Shown here piece after piece: positions 17,296 through 26,137 of a stretch of DNA of 64,000 nucleotides. Made by a program: the position numbers and the translations under genes. This DNA is from Rhizobium sp. NLR16a (GTDB lineage: Bacteria > Pseudomonadota > Alphaproteobacteria > Rhizobiales > Rhizobiaceae). Under the pieces are notes generated by a model. It was not told the DNA's origin, searched no databases, and worked only from the letters and a program-made list of their open reading frames with translations. The stretch spans positions 310,001 through 374,000 of the forward strand of contig NZ_CP072868.1 in the NCBI RefSeq assembly GCF_017948245.1, written 5' to 3'. Every line of letters begins with the position of its first letter. The stretch's first letter is position 1.

Positions 17296-19776
17296 ATGCG
17301 GGGGCGTTTGGCAAGCATCGGAGCTCGGGAAAGCGTGCTTTCCGAAGGCTGGAACCTGATCCTGACGGAGCCGGGGGCCTGCGCCGTACCGCACGATATT
17401 CATCTTTCCGCGCAGTTCATTCCTGCGCCCGTTCCTGGCACCGTTGCGGCAGCGCTTGAAAAAGCCGGGCTCTTCGACCGGGAAAATCCCGAACCGTTGA
17501 ATATGAAGGACGCCTGGTATCTCTGCCGGCTTTTTGATGCCGAGCCTGGCGAAGCCATCCTGCGTTTCGGCGGGCTGGCCACAATTTGCAATGTCTTCCT
17601 CAACGGTCAGGAAATCCTCTTTTCCGAAAGCATGTTCACGGCGCATGAGCTCCCGGTGACGCTTTCGGGTGGCGACGAGCTGGCGCTCTGCTTTCGGGCG
17701 CTCGGCCCCAGACTGTCCGAACCCGGTCCGCGGGCGCGCTGGCGCCCGCAGATGATCACGCCGGCGGGCCTGAAGAATTTCCGCACGACGCTGCTCGGCC
17801 ATATGCCGGGCTGGTGCCCCGATATTCATGCCGTCGGTCCGTGGCGGCCGATTTCACTGGTGCAACGCGATACCGTATCGATCGACAATGTCTCCATCCG
17901 CGCGGTCCTGGAGGAGAGCGGCGTCGGCCGGCTGAGCGTTTCTCTGCATAACAATGCCGAAGATCCGGCAATGCTGCTGCGCTGCGGCGGCATGGAACAG
18001 CCCTTCGAGAAGATTGGCGCCAATCATTACTCGGCTATCCTCAAGCTGTCCGACATCGAGCCCTGGTGGCCGCATACACACGGCACGCCGCGTCTCTATG
18101 ATCTGACTCTGGTTTCCGACGGCGAGGAATATTCGCTCGGCAGCACCGGCTTCCGGCGCATCGACGTCGACCGCGGTGCGGATGGCGAAGAATTCGCGCT
18201 CCTCGTCAACGGCGAGCGTGTCTTCTGCCGCGGCGCGGTCTGGACGACCGCCGATATTGCGCGGCTGCCGGGCGGGCGGGTGGATTACGAGCCATTCCTG
18301 CGGCTTGCCTGCCAAGCCGGCATGAACATGATCCGCATCGGCGGCACCATGGCTTACGAGACGCCGGATTTCTTTGCGCTCTGCGACGAACTCGGCCTGC
18401 TCGTGTGGCAGGATTTCATGTTCGCCAATTTTGATTATCCGCGCAACGACAAGGCCTTTCTCGGCCATGTGCATGCCGAGATCGAGGAATTCCTGTACGG
18501 CGTCCAGGCGTCGCCTTCCCTTGCCGTTCTCTGCGGCGGCAGCGAGATCCATCAGCAGGCGGCGATGCTCGGCCTGCCCATGGAATTCTGGAGTGGACCG
18601 GTGACCGACGAAATCATTCCGGCCATCGCCGCACGCATGCGTCCCGACGTGCCCTATGTGCCGAATTCGCCCCATGGCGGAGCGATGCCGTTTTCGCCCA
18701 ATTCCGGCATTGCGCATTATTACGGGGTCGGCGCCTATATGCGGCCGATTGCCGATGCCCGCCGCGCCGATGTGCGCTTTGCCTCCGAAAGCCTCGCCTT
18801 TGCGCATGTGCCGCAGCAAAGGACGCTGCAGCGCTATCTCGACGTGCCCGCCGTCCACAGCCCCCAGTGGAAGGCGCGGGTGCCCCGCGACCGCGGCGCA
18901 TCGTGGGATTTCGAGGATGTTCGCGACTTTTACCTAGAGCTTCTCTACGATTGCGACCCGGCCCGACTGCGCCGCGAAGATCAGGAACGCTATCTCGATT
19001 TTTCCCGTGCCGTGACAAGCGAGGTCATCGAAGAGACCTTCGCCGAATGGCGGCGCAAGGGCTCCGGCTGCAACGGAGCGCTCGTCTGGACGCTGCAGGA
19101 CCTGCTGCCCGGCCCCGGCTGGGGCGTCATCGACTCCACCGGCGAGCCGAAACCCGTCTGGTATGCGATGCGACGGGCCTTCCGACCGGTTCAGGCAGTC
19201 TTCACCGATGAGGGGACCAATGGTCTCGACGTGCATGTCGTCAACGAGACGGACACCGACCTTGACCTGGAACTCGAGATCGCCTGCCTGCGTGATGGAA
19301 AACAGCAGGTCGTCAGCGGCAACATGGCTTTCAGACTGGATGCAAGGAGCGTGGAACGCTTTGCCTCGACCGCGCTGTTCGGCGCCTTCTTCGATACGAC
19401 CTATGCCTTCCGTTTCGGCCCGCCTGCGCATGATGCAAGTGTGGCGCGCCTGCGCTCCCTCGCCGATGGCGCCATCCTCGCGGAAAGCTTTCATTTCCCC
19501 TGCGGACGCGGAAAGGCACTGCACGACGCCGGCATCGAGGCATCGCTCGGCAGAGACGGCGACAGCTGGGTCGTCGACCTCAGGACCGACCGGCTGGCGC
19601 AATCGGTGCATATCGACGTCGAAGGCTACAGGGCTGACGACGACTGGTTCCACCTTGCTCCCGGCCCCGTACGGCGCGTGAAGCTCTCCGCGCTGTCCGG
19701 CACAGAGAGCGATGTTCAGCCGACGGGCGAAATCAGAAGTCTAGGCAGTTCGCGTCGCGTCGGGCTCGCGGGCTGA
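17296..19776 (+). CDS. Glycoside hydrolase family 2 protein, beta-mannosidase-like
   Basis: An 826-residue GH2 protein: N-terminal sugar-binding jelly roll (about 1-190), immunoglobulin-like domain (about 195-295), TIM barrel (about 300-600) and C-terminal domains. The barrel has beta-mannosidase signatures (CRGAVWTTADIARLPG, GMNMIRIGGTMAYETPDFF, GLLVWQDFMFANFDYP). The acid/base glutamate is Glu417 in CGGSE, where the usual GNNE asparagine is replaced by Ser416; the nucleophile is probably Glu498 in FASESLAF. No signal peptide, so it acts inside the cell or its export is unusual. ATG at 17296 with GGAG upstream is preferred over a TTG at 17263 inside DUF1839. Confidence 0.85.
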   Translation: MRGRLASIGARESVLSEGWNLILTEPGACAVPHDIHLSAQFIPAPVPGTVAAALEKAGLFDRENPEPLNMKDAWYLCRLFDAEPGEAILRFGGLATICNVFLNGQEILFSESMFTAHELPVTLSGGDELALCFRALGPRLSEPGPRARWRPQMITPAGLKNFRTTLLGHMPGWCPDIHAVGPWRPISLVQRDTVSIDNVSIRAVLEESGVGRLSVSLHNNAEDPAMLLRCGGMEQPFEKIGANHYSAILKLSDIEPWWPHTHGTPRLYDLTLVSDGEEYSLGSTGFRRIDVDRGADGEEFALLVNGERVFCRGAVWTTADIARLPGGRVDYEPFLRLACQAGMNMIRIGGTMAYETPDFFALCDELGLLVWQDFMFANFDYPRNDKAFLGHVHAEIEEFLYGVQASPSLAVLCGGSEIHQQAAMLGLPMEFWSGPVTDEIIPAIAARMRPDVPYVPNSPHGGAMPFSPNSGIAHYYGVGAYMRPIADARRADVRFASESLAFAHVPQQRTLQRYLDVPAVHSPQWKARVPRDRGASWDFEDVRDFYLELLYDCDPARLRREDQERYLDFSRAVTSEVIEETFAEWRRKGSGCNGALVWTLQDLLPGPGWGVIDSTGEPKPVWYAMRRAFRPVQAVFTDEGTNGLDVHVVNETDTDLDLELEIACLRDGKQQVVSGNMAFRLDARSVERFASTALFGAFFDTTYAFRFGPPAHDASVARLRSLADGAILAESFHFPCGRGKALHDAGIEASLGRDGDSWVVDLRTDRLAQSVHIDVEGYRADDDWFHLAPGPVRRVKLSALSGTESDVQPTGEIRSLGSSRRVGLAG

Positions 19777-19818
19777 GGCTCGTAGGGAACAACGCAAGCT
19801 CACCGGAAAGATCGTGAT

Positions 19819-20997
19819 TTGAGAACGATATACCGCTATCTGCGCGCCCATCTCCTGCAGCGGCTGATCCCGCGGTCGCGTCTCGCCTTCAACCCGCGCA
19901 AGCCGGTCGAAATCGTCGGCTATCTCTCGATGCCCGTTGGGGTCGGTGAATCGGCAAGGCTCTGTGCCGGGGCGCTTTCCCAAGCGGGACGGGCGATTTC
20001 GCTCTCAGACGTCAGCACGCATCCGGATGAAAAATCCTTTGCCGGCTTGGTGTCGTCGCATCTTTCGGCCGAACCGCCGGGAAGCCGTATCTGGCATCTC
20101 AATCCGCCGATGCTGCCACGCGCCATCCTGAAGATGGGCGTCGCCAATTTCACCCGCGCCTTCAACATCGGCTATTTCGCCTGGGAGCTTGAAGTCGTGC
20201 CGGCGGAATGGCGCTACGGGTTGCGTTACATGAATGCCATCTTCGTCCCCTCGGAATTCACCAGGCGGACGATTGCACCGCTGACGGCGGCGCCCGTCAT
20301 CGTGGTTCCGCATCCCGTCACCGAGAAGCCGGCCGCAGAGGGCATACGGGAGAAGTTCGGCATCGAGAAAGATGCCTTTCTCGTCAGCTTCATCTTCAGC
20401 GCCGGCTCCTCGATCAATCGGAAGAACCCTCAAGCGGTGATCGAAGCTTTCAGACTGTTCAGCGCCGAATGCCCGAGCGCCTTTCTGCTGATGAAGGCGA
20501 GCGGCGATATCGGCAAGGATCAGGGCTTGCGCGAAGTGATTGCGTCGGTCGCCGGCGATAGTCGTATCCGGATCGTCACCGACAAGCTCTCGAACACCGA
20601 GATCAGCGGCCTCATCCGCTCCTCCAATGCCTATCTCTCGCTGCATCGCTCGGAAGGCTTCGGGCTGACGGTGGCCGAGGCGATCATGTATCGCACCCCT
20701 GTGATATCAACCGCCTGGTCGGGCACGGAAGATTTCTGCGACCCCGAGAACAGCTGGCTGGTCGCCTCTCCCCTCATTCCCGTCGTCGATTCCCATCCTG
20801 AATTTGCGGGGCTGCCGGGCGCGGTTTGGGCGGATCCCTCTCCTGAAATCGCGGCCGCCCATCTCGGCGACATCTTCCGTGCGCCCGAGCGCGCCCGAGA
20901 GAAGGCCGGGAAGGCGCGGGAGTTCCTGCTGCGCTACCTCTCGGAGAACAGCTATGAAAAGGCGCTCAAGAAGCTGGCGGCGATGCAGGTCAGCTAA
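19819..20997 (+). CDS. Glycosyltransferase family 4-like (group 1), GT-B fold
   Basis: A 392-residue retaining glycosyltransferase. The N-terminal half has GYLSMPVGVGESARLCAGAL and a NIGYFAWELEVVPAEW segment typical of enzymes acting on lipid-linked or polysaccharide acceptors. The C-terminal half has the donor-binding HRSEGFGLTVAEAIMYRTP motif with its EX7E glutamates. The start is uncertain: TTG at 19819 has a GGAAAG upstream and gives a full-length fold, while the first ATG (19930) would remove 37 residues. 42 bases after the GH2 gene, same strand. Confidence 0.82.
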   Translation: MRTIYRYLRAHLLQRLIPRSRLAFNPRKPVEIVGYLSMPVGVGESARLCAGALSQAGRAISLSDVSTHPDEKSFAGLVSSHLSAEPPGSRIWHLNPPMLPRAILKMGVANFTRAFNIGYFAWELEVVPAEWRYGLRYMNAIFVPSEFTRRTIAPLTAAPVIVVPHPVTEKPAAEGIREKFGIEKDAFLVSFIFSAGSSINRKNPQAVIEAFRLFSAECPSAFLLMKASGDIGKDQGLREVIASVAGDSRIRIVTDKLSNTEISGLIRSSNAYLSLHRSEGFGLTVAEAIMYRTPVISTAWSGTEDFCDPENSWLVASPLIPVVDSHPEFAGLPGAVWADPSPEIAAAHLGDIFRAPERAREKAGKAREFLLRYLSENSYEKALKKLAAMQVS

Positions 20998-21064
20998 GGT
21001 GAGGTCGCCACTCCGCTTTATTTTAACATTTTCGCATTAGTGATGGCGGGCATGCGAGTGCAAA

Positions 21065-21166
21065 ACATGTTGCGCAAAGGTGTGCAGCGGTTTTGCGATA
21101 ACGACGTGCGTAAAGACAAGAACATGGAACGCGAGGAGCGAATCTGAAAGATCGCGACGCGCCTTA
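21065..21166 (-). repeat. Dispersed palindromic intergenic repeat, copy 2
   Basis: Reverse complement of the element at 2171-2273, with scattered substitutions and small indels. Shared blocks include GATCTTTCAGATTCGCTCC and ATCGCAAAACCGC. It fills most of the 192-base gap between the glycosyltransferase and the flippase fusion and ends 23 bases before the fusion's ATG, so it lies in that gene's leader or promoter region. Confidence 0.7.
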
Positions 21167-21189
21167 AGCTGACCCCCGCGGATGGACAG

Positions 21190-24100
21190 ATGTCGAAGGG
21201 TATTATCGCAAATTCGGTGATGAATGCGGCGGCAGGCATGCTGCTGCTGCTGACGGGTTTCGTCTCCTCGATCATCACCGCGCGCCTGCTTGGGCCGGAA
21301 GCCAACGGCATCGTCGCCTTCTCGCTATGGCTGGTGATGACGGGCGCCTCGATCGCCGAGCTCGGCTCCAGCATCACGCTGCTGAAGACCCTGCCGCAGC
21401 TTTCGGCGGAGGGCTATGACGCGCGCCGCCGGCGAGGCTTTGCCGCCATCCTCGTCAGCTTCATGATGTTTTCGACGGTGCTGCTGCTGGCGCTCTACGC
21501 CCTGTTCTTCCTGACCTCCGAGGAGATGCACTGGGCGAAAACCGCGCCTTCCGTCGCGCTCGTCACCGGAGTGCTGTTTTTCGTCCAGGCGATCGGGTCT
21601 TTCGTCAAATTCTACCTGATCGGCGAAAAGAGGCTAGGCAGCTTCTTCAAACTGACCGTCGCCGTCTCTACCTTGCAGCTCGCCGGTGTCGCCGCCGGCG
21701 CCGTCCTCTACGGAGTCGAAGGCGTTCTCGTCGGTTATGCGCTCGGCCAGCTCGTGCTGTTTTTCGCCACACTGCCGATCCTTCTTGCACGGCGCGACTG
21801 GTGCGGGGTTTCACTCAAGTATCTCGCCTCCTCCTCCATCATCCTGTCGATCCAATTCATCATCGATTCCATTTTCCTCAACCGGCTCGAACTGCTCTTC
21901 CTGCAGCAGTTCTGGTCGGTGGAAATGGTCGGCTATTATGCCGTCGGTCTGTCGATCGCCAACATCGCGCTGCAACTGCCGATCCAGATGACCGGCAGCC
22001 TGCTGCCCTATTATTCCGAACGGCGGCACAGCAGCGACGATTCGACCTTGCCGGTCGAGGTCTTCGCCGCCGTCACCCGCAGCATGGCCTATATCGTGCT
22101 GCCGATGAGCCTCGGGCTGGCCGCGATCTCCAGCGAACTGGTGCTCGTGGTGTTCGGGGAAGCCTTCCGCCGCAGCGGCACGGTGGTCGCGCTGCTCGCG
22201 CTCGTCGCTCCCGCCTACACATTCATGCAGATCCTCAGCCTCTATCTGCTGTCAATGGACAAGGCCCGCTCCCGCCTCAACATCAGTGTGATCGGTGGCC
22301 TGCTCATGGTAGGGGGTTGTTTACTGATCGTACCTAGGCTCGCCGCCGAGGGGGCCGCAATCGTACGCATTCTCGTGTTCGTTGCGATGTCGGTGATGAT
22401 GATCAGACAGACAGGATTCGGGTCCCAGCTTTCGGGTCTCTACGCAAGCCTGACGAAGGTGACGCTCGCCTCCGTCTTGTGCGCCTGCGCGGCGATTTCA
22501 GTGCTGGAATTCGTCCATGGCCCGATCGGCCTTATCTCCGCGATCATCGCCGGCACGCTCGCACATTTCGCCGCACTCCGCGTGCTGCGTGCCGTGCCCC
22601 TTGAGGATGTCGAGGTGATGCGTTCCATTGTCGAAAAGATGCCGTCGGTGCTGCGGCGGCCGGTGGGTCGCGTGATCGACTTCATTGCGCCGGGGCGCCC
22701 CGGCGATCCCGATCGCGCCAAGGTCGCGCCTGGCGAACTTTCGCTCGAACCGGCCGAAGGTGCCGGCCGCAACGCCGCCCTGCCCGTTGTCTTCGATGGC
22801 ACGATCGGGCTGTTCATGCCGGAAAATCCTGAAGCCGGGAAGCGCTCGGCTGCGGTGCTCTTCGTCAGCCCCTGGGGCTTCGAGGAAATGTGCAGCCGCA
22901 AGTTCTTCCGCGTCGCGGCCGAACATTTCTCCGATATCGGCGTACCCAGCCTGCGCTTCGATTACCGCGGCACCGGCGATGCGCTCGATTTCGGAGCGCT
23001 GCCGGCAAGGCTGGAAACCTGGGAAAACTCGATCCGCGCGGCGGCCGCCAAGCTGAAATCGCTGACCGGCTGCGACCGCATCATCCTGATCGGCCAAGGT
23101 CTCGGCGCGACCCTTGCCCAGCGCATCGGCTCCTCGATCGAGGGCGTCGACAGCCTCGTCATGCTGGCACCAGTGCTAAGCGGCCGCGCCTATATGCGTG
23201 AACTCAACATGTGGTCGAAGATCATCGACGCCGATCTCGGCCTCGGCCAGCAGCACGTGCAGGCTGCAAAGGTGCAGATCGCCGGGCTTGTCATGCCGGA
23301 AGAGATCGCCGCCGAGCTCGGCAAGCTCAACATCGCCGCGCCGCAGGGCCTGGCGGCGCCACGCTACCTGATCCTCGAACGCCCCGTCAGGGCCGAGGAT
23401 ACCGGATTTGCCGATGCGCTGCAGGCGCTTGGCGCCAATGTCGAGCAGAAAGTGTTCGACGGCTATGACGAGCTCGTCACCAATCCGCTCTTCGCCAAGA
23501 CACCCATGGCCGTCGTCGAGCTTCTGACGGCTTGGCTGAAGACAGCGACCGCGGAGACATCCGCCGCTCATTCGCCGGCAGCGATCGAAACCACGCCGCT
23601 TGCCGGCGAAGGTTTCCTGGAAACGCCGGTGCGTTTCGGAAGTCACGATCATCTGGTCGGTGTCGTCAGCCGGCCGCTCGGCGAGATCAAGGGCAATGCC
23701 GTGCTCTTCCTGTCGACCGCCTATGACCGGCATGCCGGCTGGGGGCGGACGACGGTAGACATGGCGCGCGAACTCGCCCGGCAGGGCGTCGTGTCGCTGC
23801 GCTTCGATTCCGCCAATGTCGGCGACAGCCCGCCGCGGCCGGATGCGCCGGAGCAGGTGCTTTATTCGATGACACAGACCGACGATGCGATCGCCGCGCT
23901 CGATCTGCTCGAAAGCATCGTTGCCGGCCCCGTCATGGTCGCCGGCCGGTGCAGCGGCGGCTATGTCGCCTTCCGCGCCGGCGTCGCCGACGAGCGGCTG
24001 AAGGCGGTCGTTTCGATCAATCCCTTCGTCTATTACTGGGATCCGAAGGTGCCGGTGCGCCGCGAGCATGTCGTCTCCGTCCCCCGCAGCCTCGACGATT

Positions 24101-24501
24101 ACGGCCAGCGTCTGGCGCGGCTCGACACGCTGAAGCGGCTGCTGCGCGGGCAGGTGGACGTGGTGTCGGCGCTGCGCAATATCGTCATCGCCGGCGGCCG
24201 GCGGCTGTCGCCCTTTGTCGCGCCGTTGCTCGAACTGCTTCCCGACCGGCGCCATATCGCCCGCGAGGTCCGGCAGTCCTTTGCGCTGTTCGGCAAGCGC
24301 AAGGTGCCGCTGACGCTGATCTACAGCGAAGGCGACGTCGGCCTCGACCATGTCTATTTCCACTTCGGCCCGCGCGGCGCCAGGCTTTCCCGCTATCCGA
24401 ACGTGCGGCTGCTGATGCTGCCGGATGCGGACCACAATCTGACGCCGCCGCAATCGCGCAAATTCGTACTCGACGAGATCGTTCGTCTCGCGAGAGCGTA
24501 A
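21190..24501 (+). CDS. Polysaccharide flippase (MOP/Wzx type) fused to two alpha/beta-hydrolase domains
   Basis: A 1103-residue fusion. Residues 1 to about 470 form a polytopic oligosaccharide flippase (start SKGIIANSVMNAAAGMLLLL; many hydrophobic helices). A linker to about 530 leads into two alpha/beta-hydrolase domains (about 535-790 and 810-1103) resembling the exosortase-associated hydrolases. In the first, the nucleophile elbow reads GQGLG (635-639), with Gly637 in place of the nucleophile, and no clear catalytic histidine is seen, so it is probably not catalytic. In the second, the elbow is GRCSG with Cys921; Asp1049 or Asp1053 and His1082 (DADHN) could complete a Cys-Asp-His triad. 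It converges on a glycosyltransferase gene with a seven-base gap. I infer glycan export coupled to acyl transfer or hydrolysis. Confidence 0.85.
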   Translation: MSKGIIANSVMNAAAGMLLLLTGFVSSIITARLLGPEANGIVAFSLWLVMTGASIAELGSSITLLKTLPQLSAEGYDARRRRGFAAILVSFMMFSTVLLLALYALFFLTSEEMHWAKTAPSVALVTGVLFFVQAIGSFVKFYLIGEKRLGSFFKLTVAVSTLQLAGVAAGAVLYGVEGVLVGYALGQLVLFFATLPILLARRDWCGVSLKYLASSSIILSIQFIIDSIFLNRLELLFLQQFWSVEMVGYYAVGLSIANIALQLPIQMTGSLLPYYSERRHSSDDSTLPVEVFAAVTRSMAYIVLPMSLGLAAISSELVLVVFGEAFRRSGTVVALLALVAPAYTFMQILSLYLLSMDKARSRLNISVIGGLLMVGGCLLIVPRLAAEGAAIVRILVFVAMSVMMIRQTGFGSQLSGLYASLTKVTLASVLCACAAISVLEFVHGPIGLISAIIAGTLAHFAALRVLRAVPLEDVEVMRSIVEKMPSVLRRPVGRVIDFIAPGRPGDPDRAKVAPGELSLEPAEGAGRNAALPVVFDGTIGLFMPENPEAGKRSAAVLFVSPWGFEEMCSRKFFRVAAEHFSDIGVPSLRFDYRGTGDALDFGALPARLETWENSIRAAAAKLKSLTGCDRIILIGQGLGATLAQRIGSSIEGVDSLVMLAPVLSGRAYMRELNMWSKIIDADLGLGQQHVQAAKVQIAGLVMPEEIAAELGKLNIAAPQGLAAPRYLILERPVRAEDTGFADALQALGANVEQKVFDGYDELVTNPLFAKTPMAVVELLTAWLKTATAETSAAHSPAAIETTPLAGEGFLETPVRFGSHDHLVGVVSRPLGEIKGNAVLFLSTAYDRHAGWGRTTVDMARELARQGVVSLRFDSANVGDSPPRPDAPEQVLYSMTQTDDAIAALDLLESIVAGPVMVAGRCSGGYVAFRAGVADERLKAVVSINPFVYYWDPKVPVRREHVVSVPRSLDDYGQRLARLDTLKRLLRGQVDVVSALRNIVIAGGRRLSPFVAPLLELLPDRRHIAREVRQSFALFGKRKVPLTLIYSEGDVGLDHVYFHFGPRGARLSRYPNVRLLMLPDADHNLTPPQSRKFVLDEIVRLARA

Positions 24502-24508
24502 GCGGGGA

Positions 24509-25687
24509 TCAGAGGCTTTCCGCGGCAGCGATATCGAGCGATCTGTAGAGATCGATGTAGCGCCCGGCGACGATATCCCAGGAATAGCCGCGAGCGGCGT
24601 CGAGGAGCTGCGAGCGAACGGCGTCCTGTCGGCCCGCAAGGTCGTCATAGGCTGATTCCATGGCGGCCGCGGCGGTCTGCGGACGGGTGAAATCGGCAAG
24701 CCTGATGACGGGATGCCGGCCGGCGAGCGTTTGAAAGGCATCGTTGGCGTTCAGCACCGGCAACAGGCCGGCGCTCATCGCCTCCAGCGCGACCAGCCCG
24801 AAACCTTCATATTCCGAGGCGGATGCGAAGAGCGAGGCTGCGATGATGATGCGGCGGATGGCATCATTGTCTGGCGACACATGCAGGGTGACGCGGCCGG
24901 TCAGGTCCCGGCTTTCGATCTCACCTTCAATATCCACCCGATTACGGTCGGATTCGGCCCCAACGATGTCGAGATGCCATTCCGGATCGCGGCCCTTCAG
25001 GACAGCCATCACGTCAAGCAGATGGTCCAGCCGCTTGTTCACCGAAAACCGGCCGATGGTGACGATGCGACGCCTTGCCAGGCGTGAGGCGGTGTCGGCG
25101 AACTTGCCGATATCGGCGCCGTTCTCGATCAGCACGCTATCCGGCACAATCTCGGAAAACTGCCTAAGATCGGAGGCGCTGCAGCAGACCACGCGGCAAT
25201 AGGCCCTCGCCGAGGCGCGGGTCAGAGTGCGGAACCATATCTTCTTGATCGCCGCGTATTTCCGAGTGTGGAAGAAACCGCCATGGGTGGTGACGATCAT
25301 CGGCTTGCCGTGCAGCATCCGGCCCCAGGCGAGCGCATCGAAGAAGAAGTCGATGGCATGGACGTGCACGAGATCGGCGTCGCCGAGATGACGAAAAACC
25401 TGCGGCGCCAACGGATAACGGCTGCTGCCGGACCACGGGATGCGCACCACCTCGATGCCGTCGATATTCTCGCAAGCCGGCAGCTTATCTTCAGGCGCGG
25501 TGAACAGCGAGTTCAGCGTGACGACGCGGACACGATAGCCACGCCGGCGGGTCTGGCGGCTGAGATTGGCGACGACGTCTTCCAGGCCGCCGCGATTGGG
25601 CAGGAACTGGCGCACGACATGGACGATCAGCGGAGCCGATTGCGGCTGCGGATTCTCGCGCCCCCTATCTGCCTGGACGATCGCCAT
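24509..25687 (-). CDS. Glycosyltransferase family 4 (group 1), GT-B fold
   Basis: A 392-residue glycosyltransferase. The N-terminal IVHVVRQFLPNRGGLEDVVANLS motif is typical of GT4 enzymes, and the C-terminal domain carries SEYEGFGLVALEAMSAG with the EX7E pair that contacts the nucleotide sugar, after GRFSVNKRLDHLL. It is on the opposite strand to, and ends seven bases from, the flippase fusion, so the two belong to the same glycan locus though not the same transcript. Donor and acceptor are unknown. Confidence 0.88.
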   Translation of the reverse strand: MAIVQADRGRENPQPQSAPLIVHVVRQFLPNRGGLEDVVANLSRQTRRRGYRVRVVTLNSLFTAPEDKLPACENIDGIEVVRIPWSGSSRYPLAPQVFRHLGDADLVHVHAIDFFFDALAWGRMLHGKPMIVTTHGGFFHTRKYAAIKKIWFRTLTRASARAYCRVVCCSASDLRQFSEIVPDSVLIENGADIGKFADTASRLARRRIVTIGRFSVNKRLDHLLDVMAVLKGRDPEWHLDIVGAESDRNRVDIEGEIESRDLTGRVTLHVSPDNDAIRRIIIAASLFASASEYEGFGLVALEAMSAGLLPVLNANDAFQTLAGRHPVIRLADFTRPQTAAAAMESAYDDLAGRQDAVRSQLLDAARGYSWDIVAGRYIDLYRSLDIAAAESL

Positions 25688-25832
25688 TTTCCACCTATCG
25701 CTGCGCGTGCCAAACGCGTGTTGGCGCGGATTTATAGCAACGACCAGATATCTCCGACGTTAAGGCGTGGTTTCAGCAACGTCCTGCGGAAGCGATTCTT
25801 CGCGAAAAGGGTTAATCGTGTCTGACGGGCGT

Positions 25833-26069
25833 TCAGAAGGCTTTGAAGGTGAGCGTTGTCAGCGACCGGACGATGCCTGGAATATTGGCGATATTGTCAT
25901 TGATGAACTTGCCGATATCCTGACCTTCCTCGATATAGATCTTCAACAGCAGGTCGTAATCGCCGCTTGTGGAATAGAGCTCCGAGACCAGCTCGGTCTG
26001 GTAGATGGCGTCGGCGACCTCATAGGTCTTGCCGGGGGCGCATTGGAGCTGGACGAAGATCGGCTTCAT
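25833..26069 (-). CDS. Stand-alone Lrp/AsnC ligand-binding (RAM) domain protein
   Basis: A 78-residue protein equal to the RAM (alpha-beta sandwich) domain of Lrp/AsnC regulators with no DNA-binding domain. The VQLQCAPGKTYEVADAIYQTELVSELYSTSGDYDLLLKIYIEE stretch is diagnostic. Such proteins bind amino acids and can co-assemble with full-length Lrp proteins. It lies next to a lysine-catabolism cluster, which may be relevant. ATG at 26069 is chosen over an upstream extension because the RAM fold starts there and AGGAAA precedes it. Confidence 0.85.
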   Translation of the reverse strand: MKPIFVQLQCAPGKTYEVADAIYQTELVSELYSTSGDYDLLLKIYIEEGQDIGKFINDNIANIPGIVRSLTTLTFKAF

Positions 26070-26137
26070 GGAAATTTCCTGCAAAGTTGTTTGGCCCGCA
26101 TAATGGTCGAAAGCGCCATGCCGATGCAAGCCGTTCC

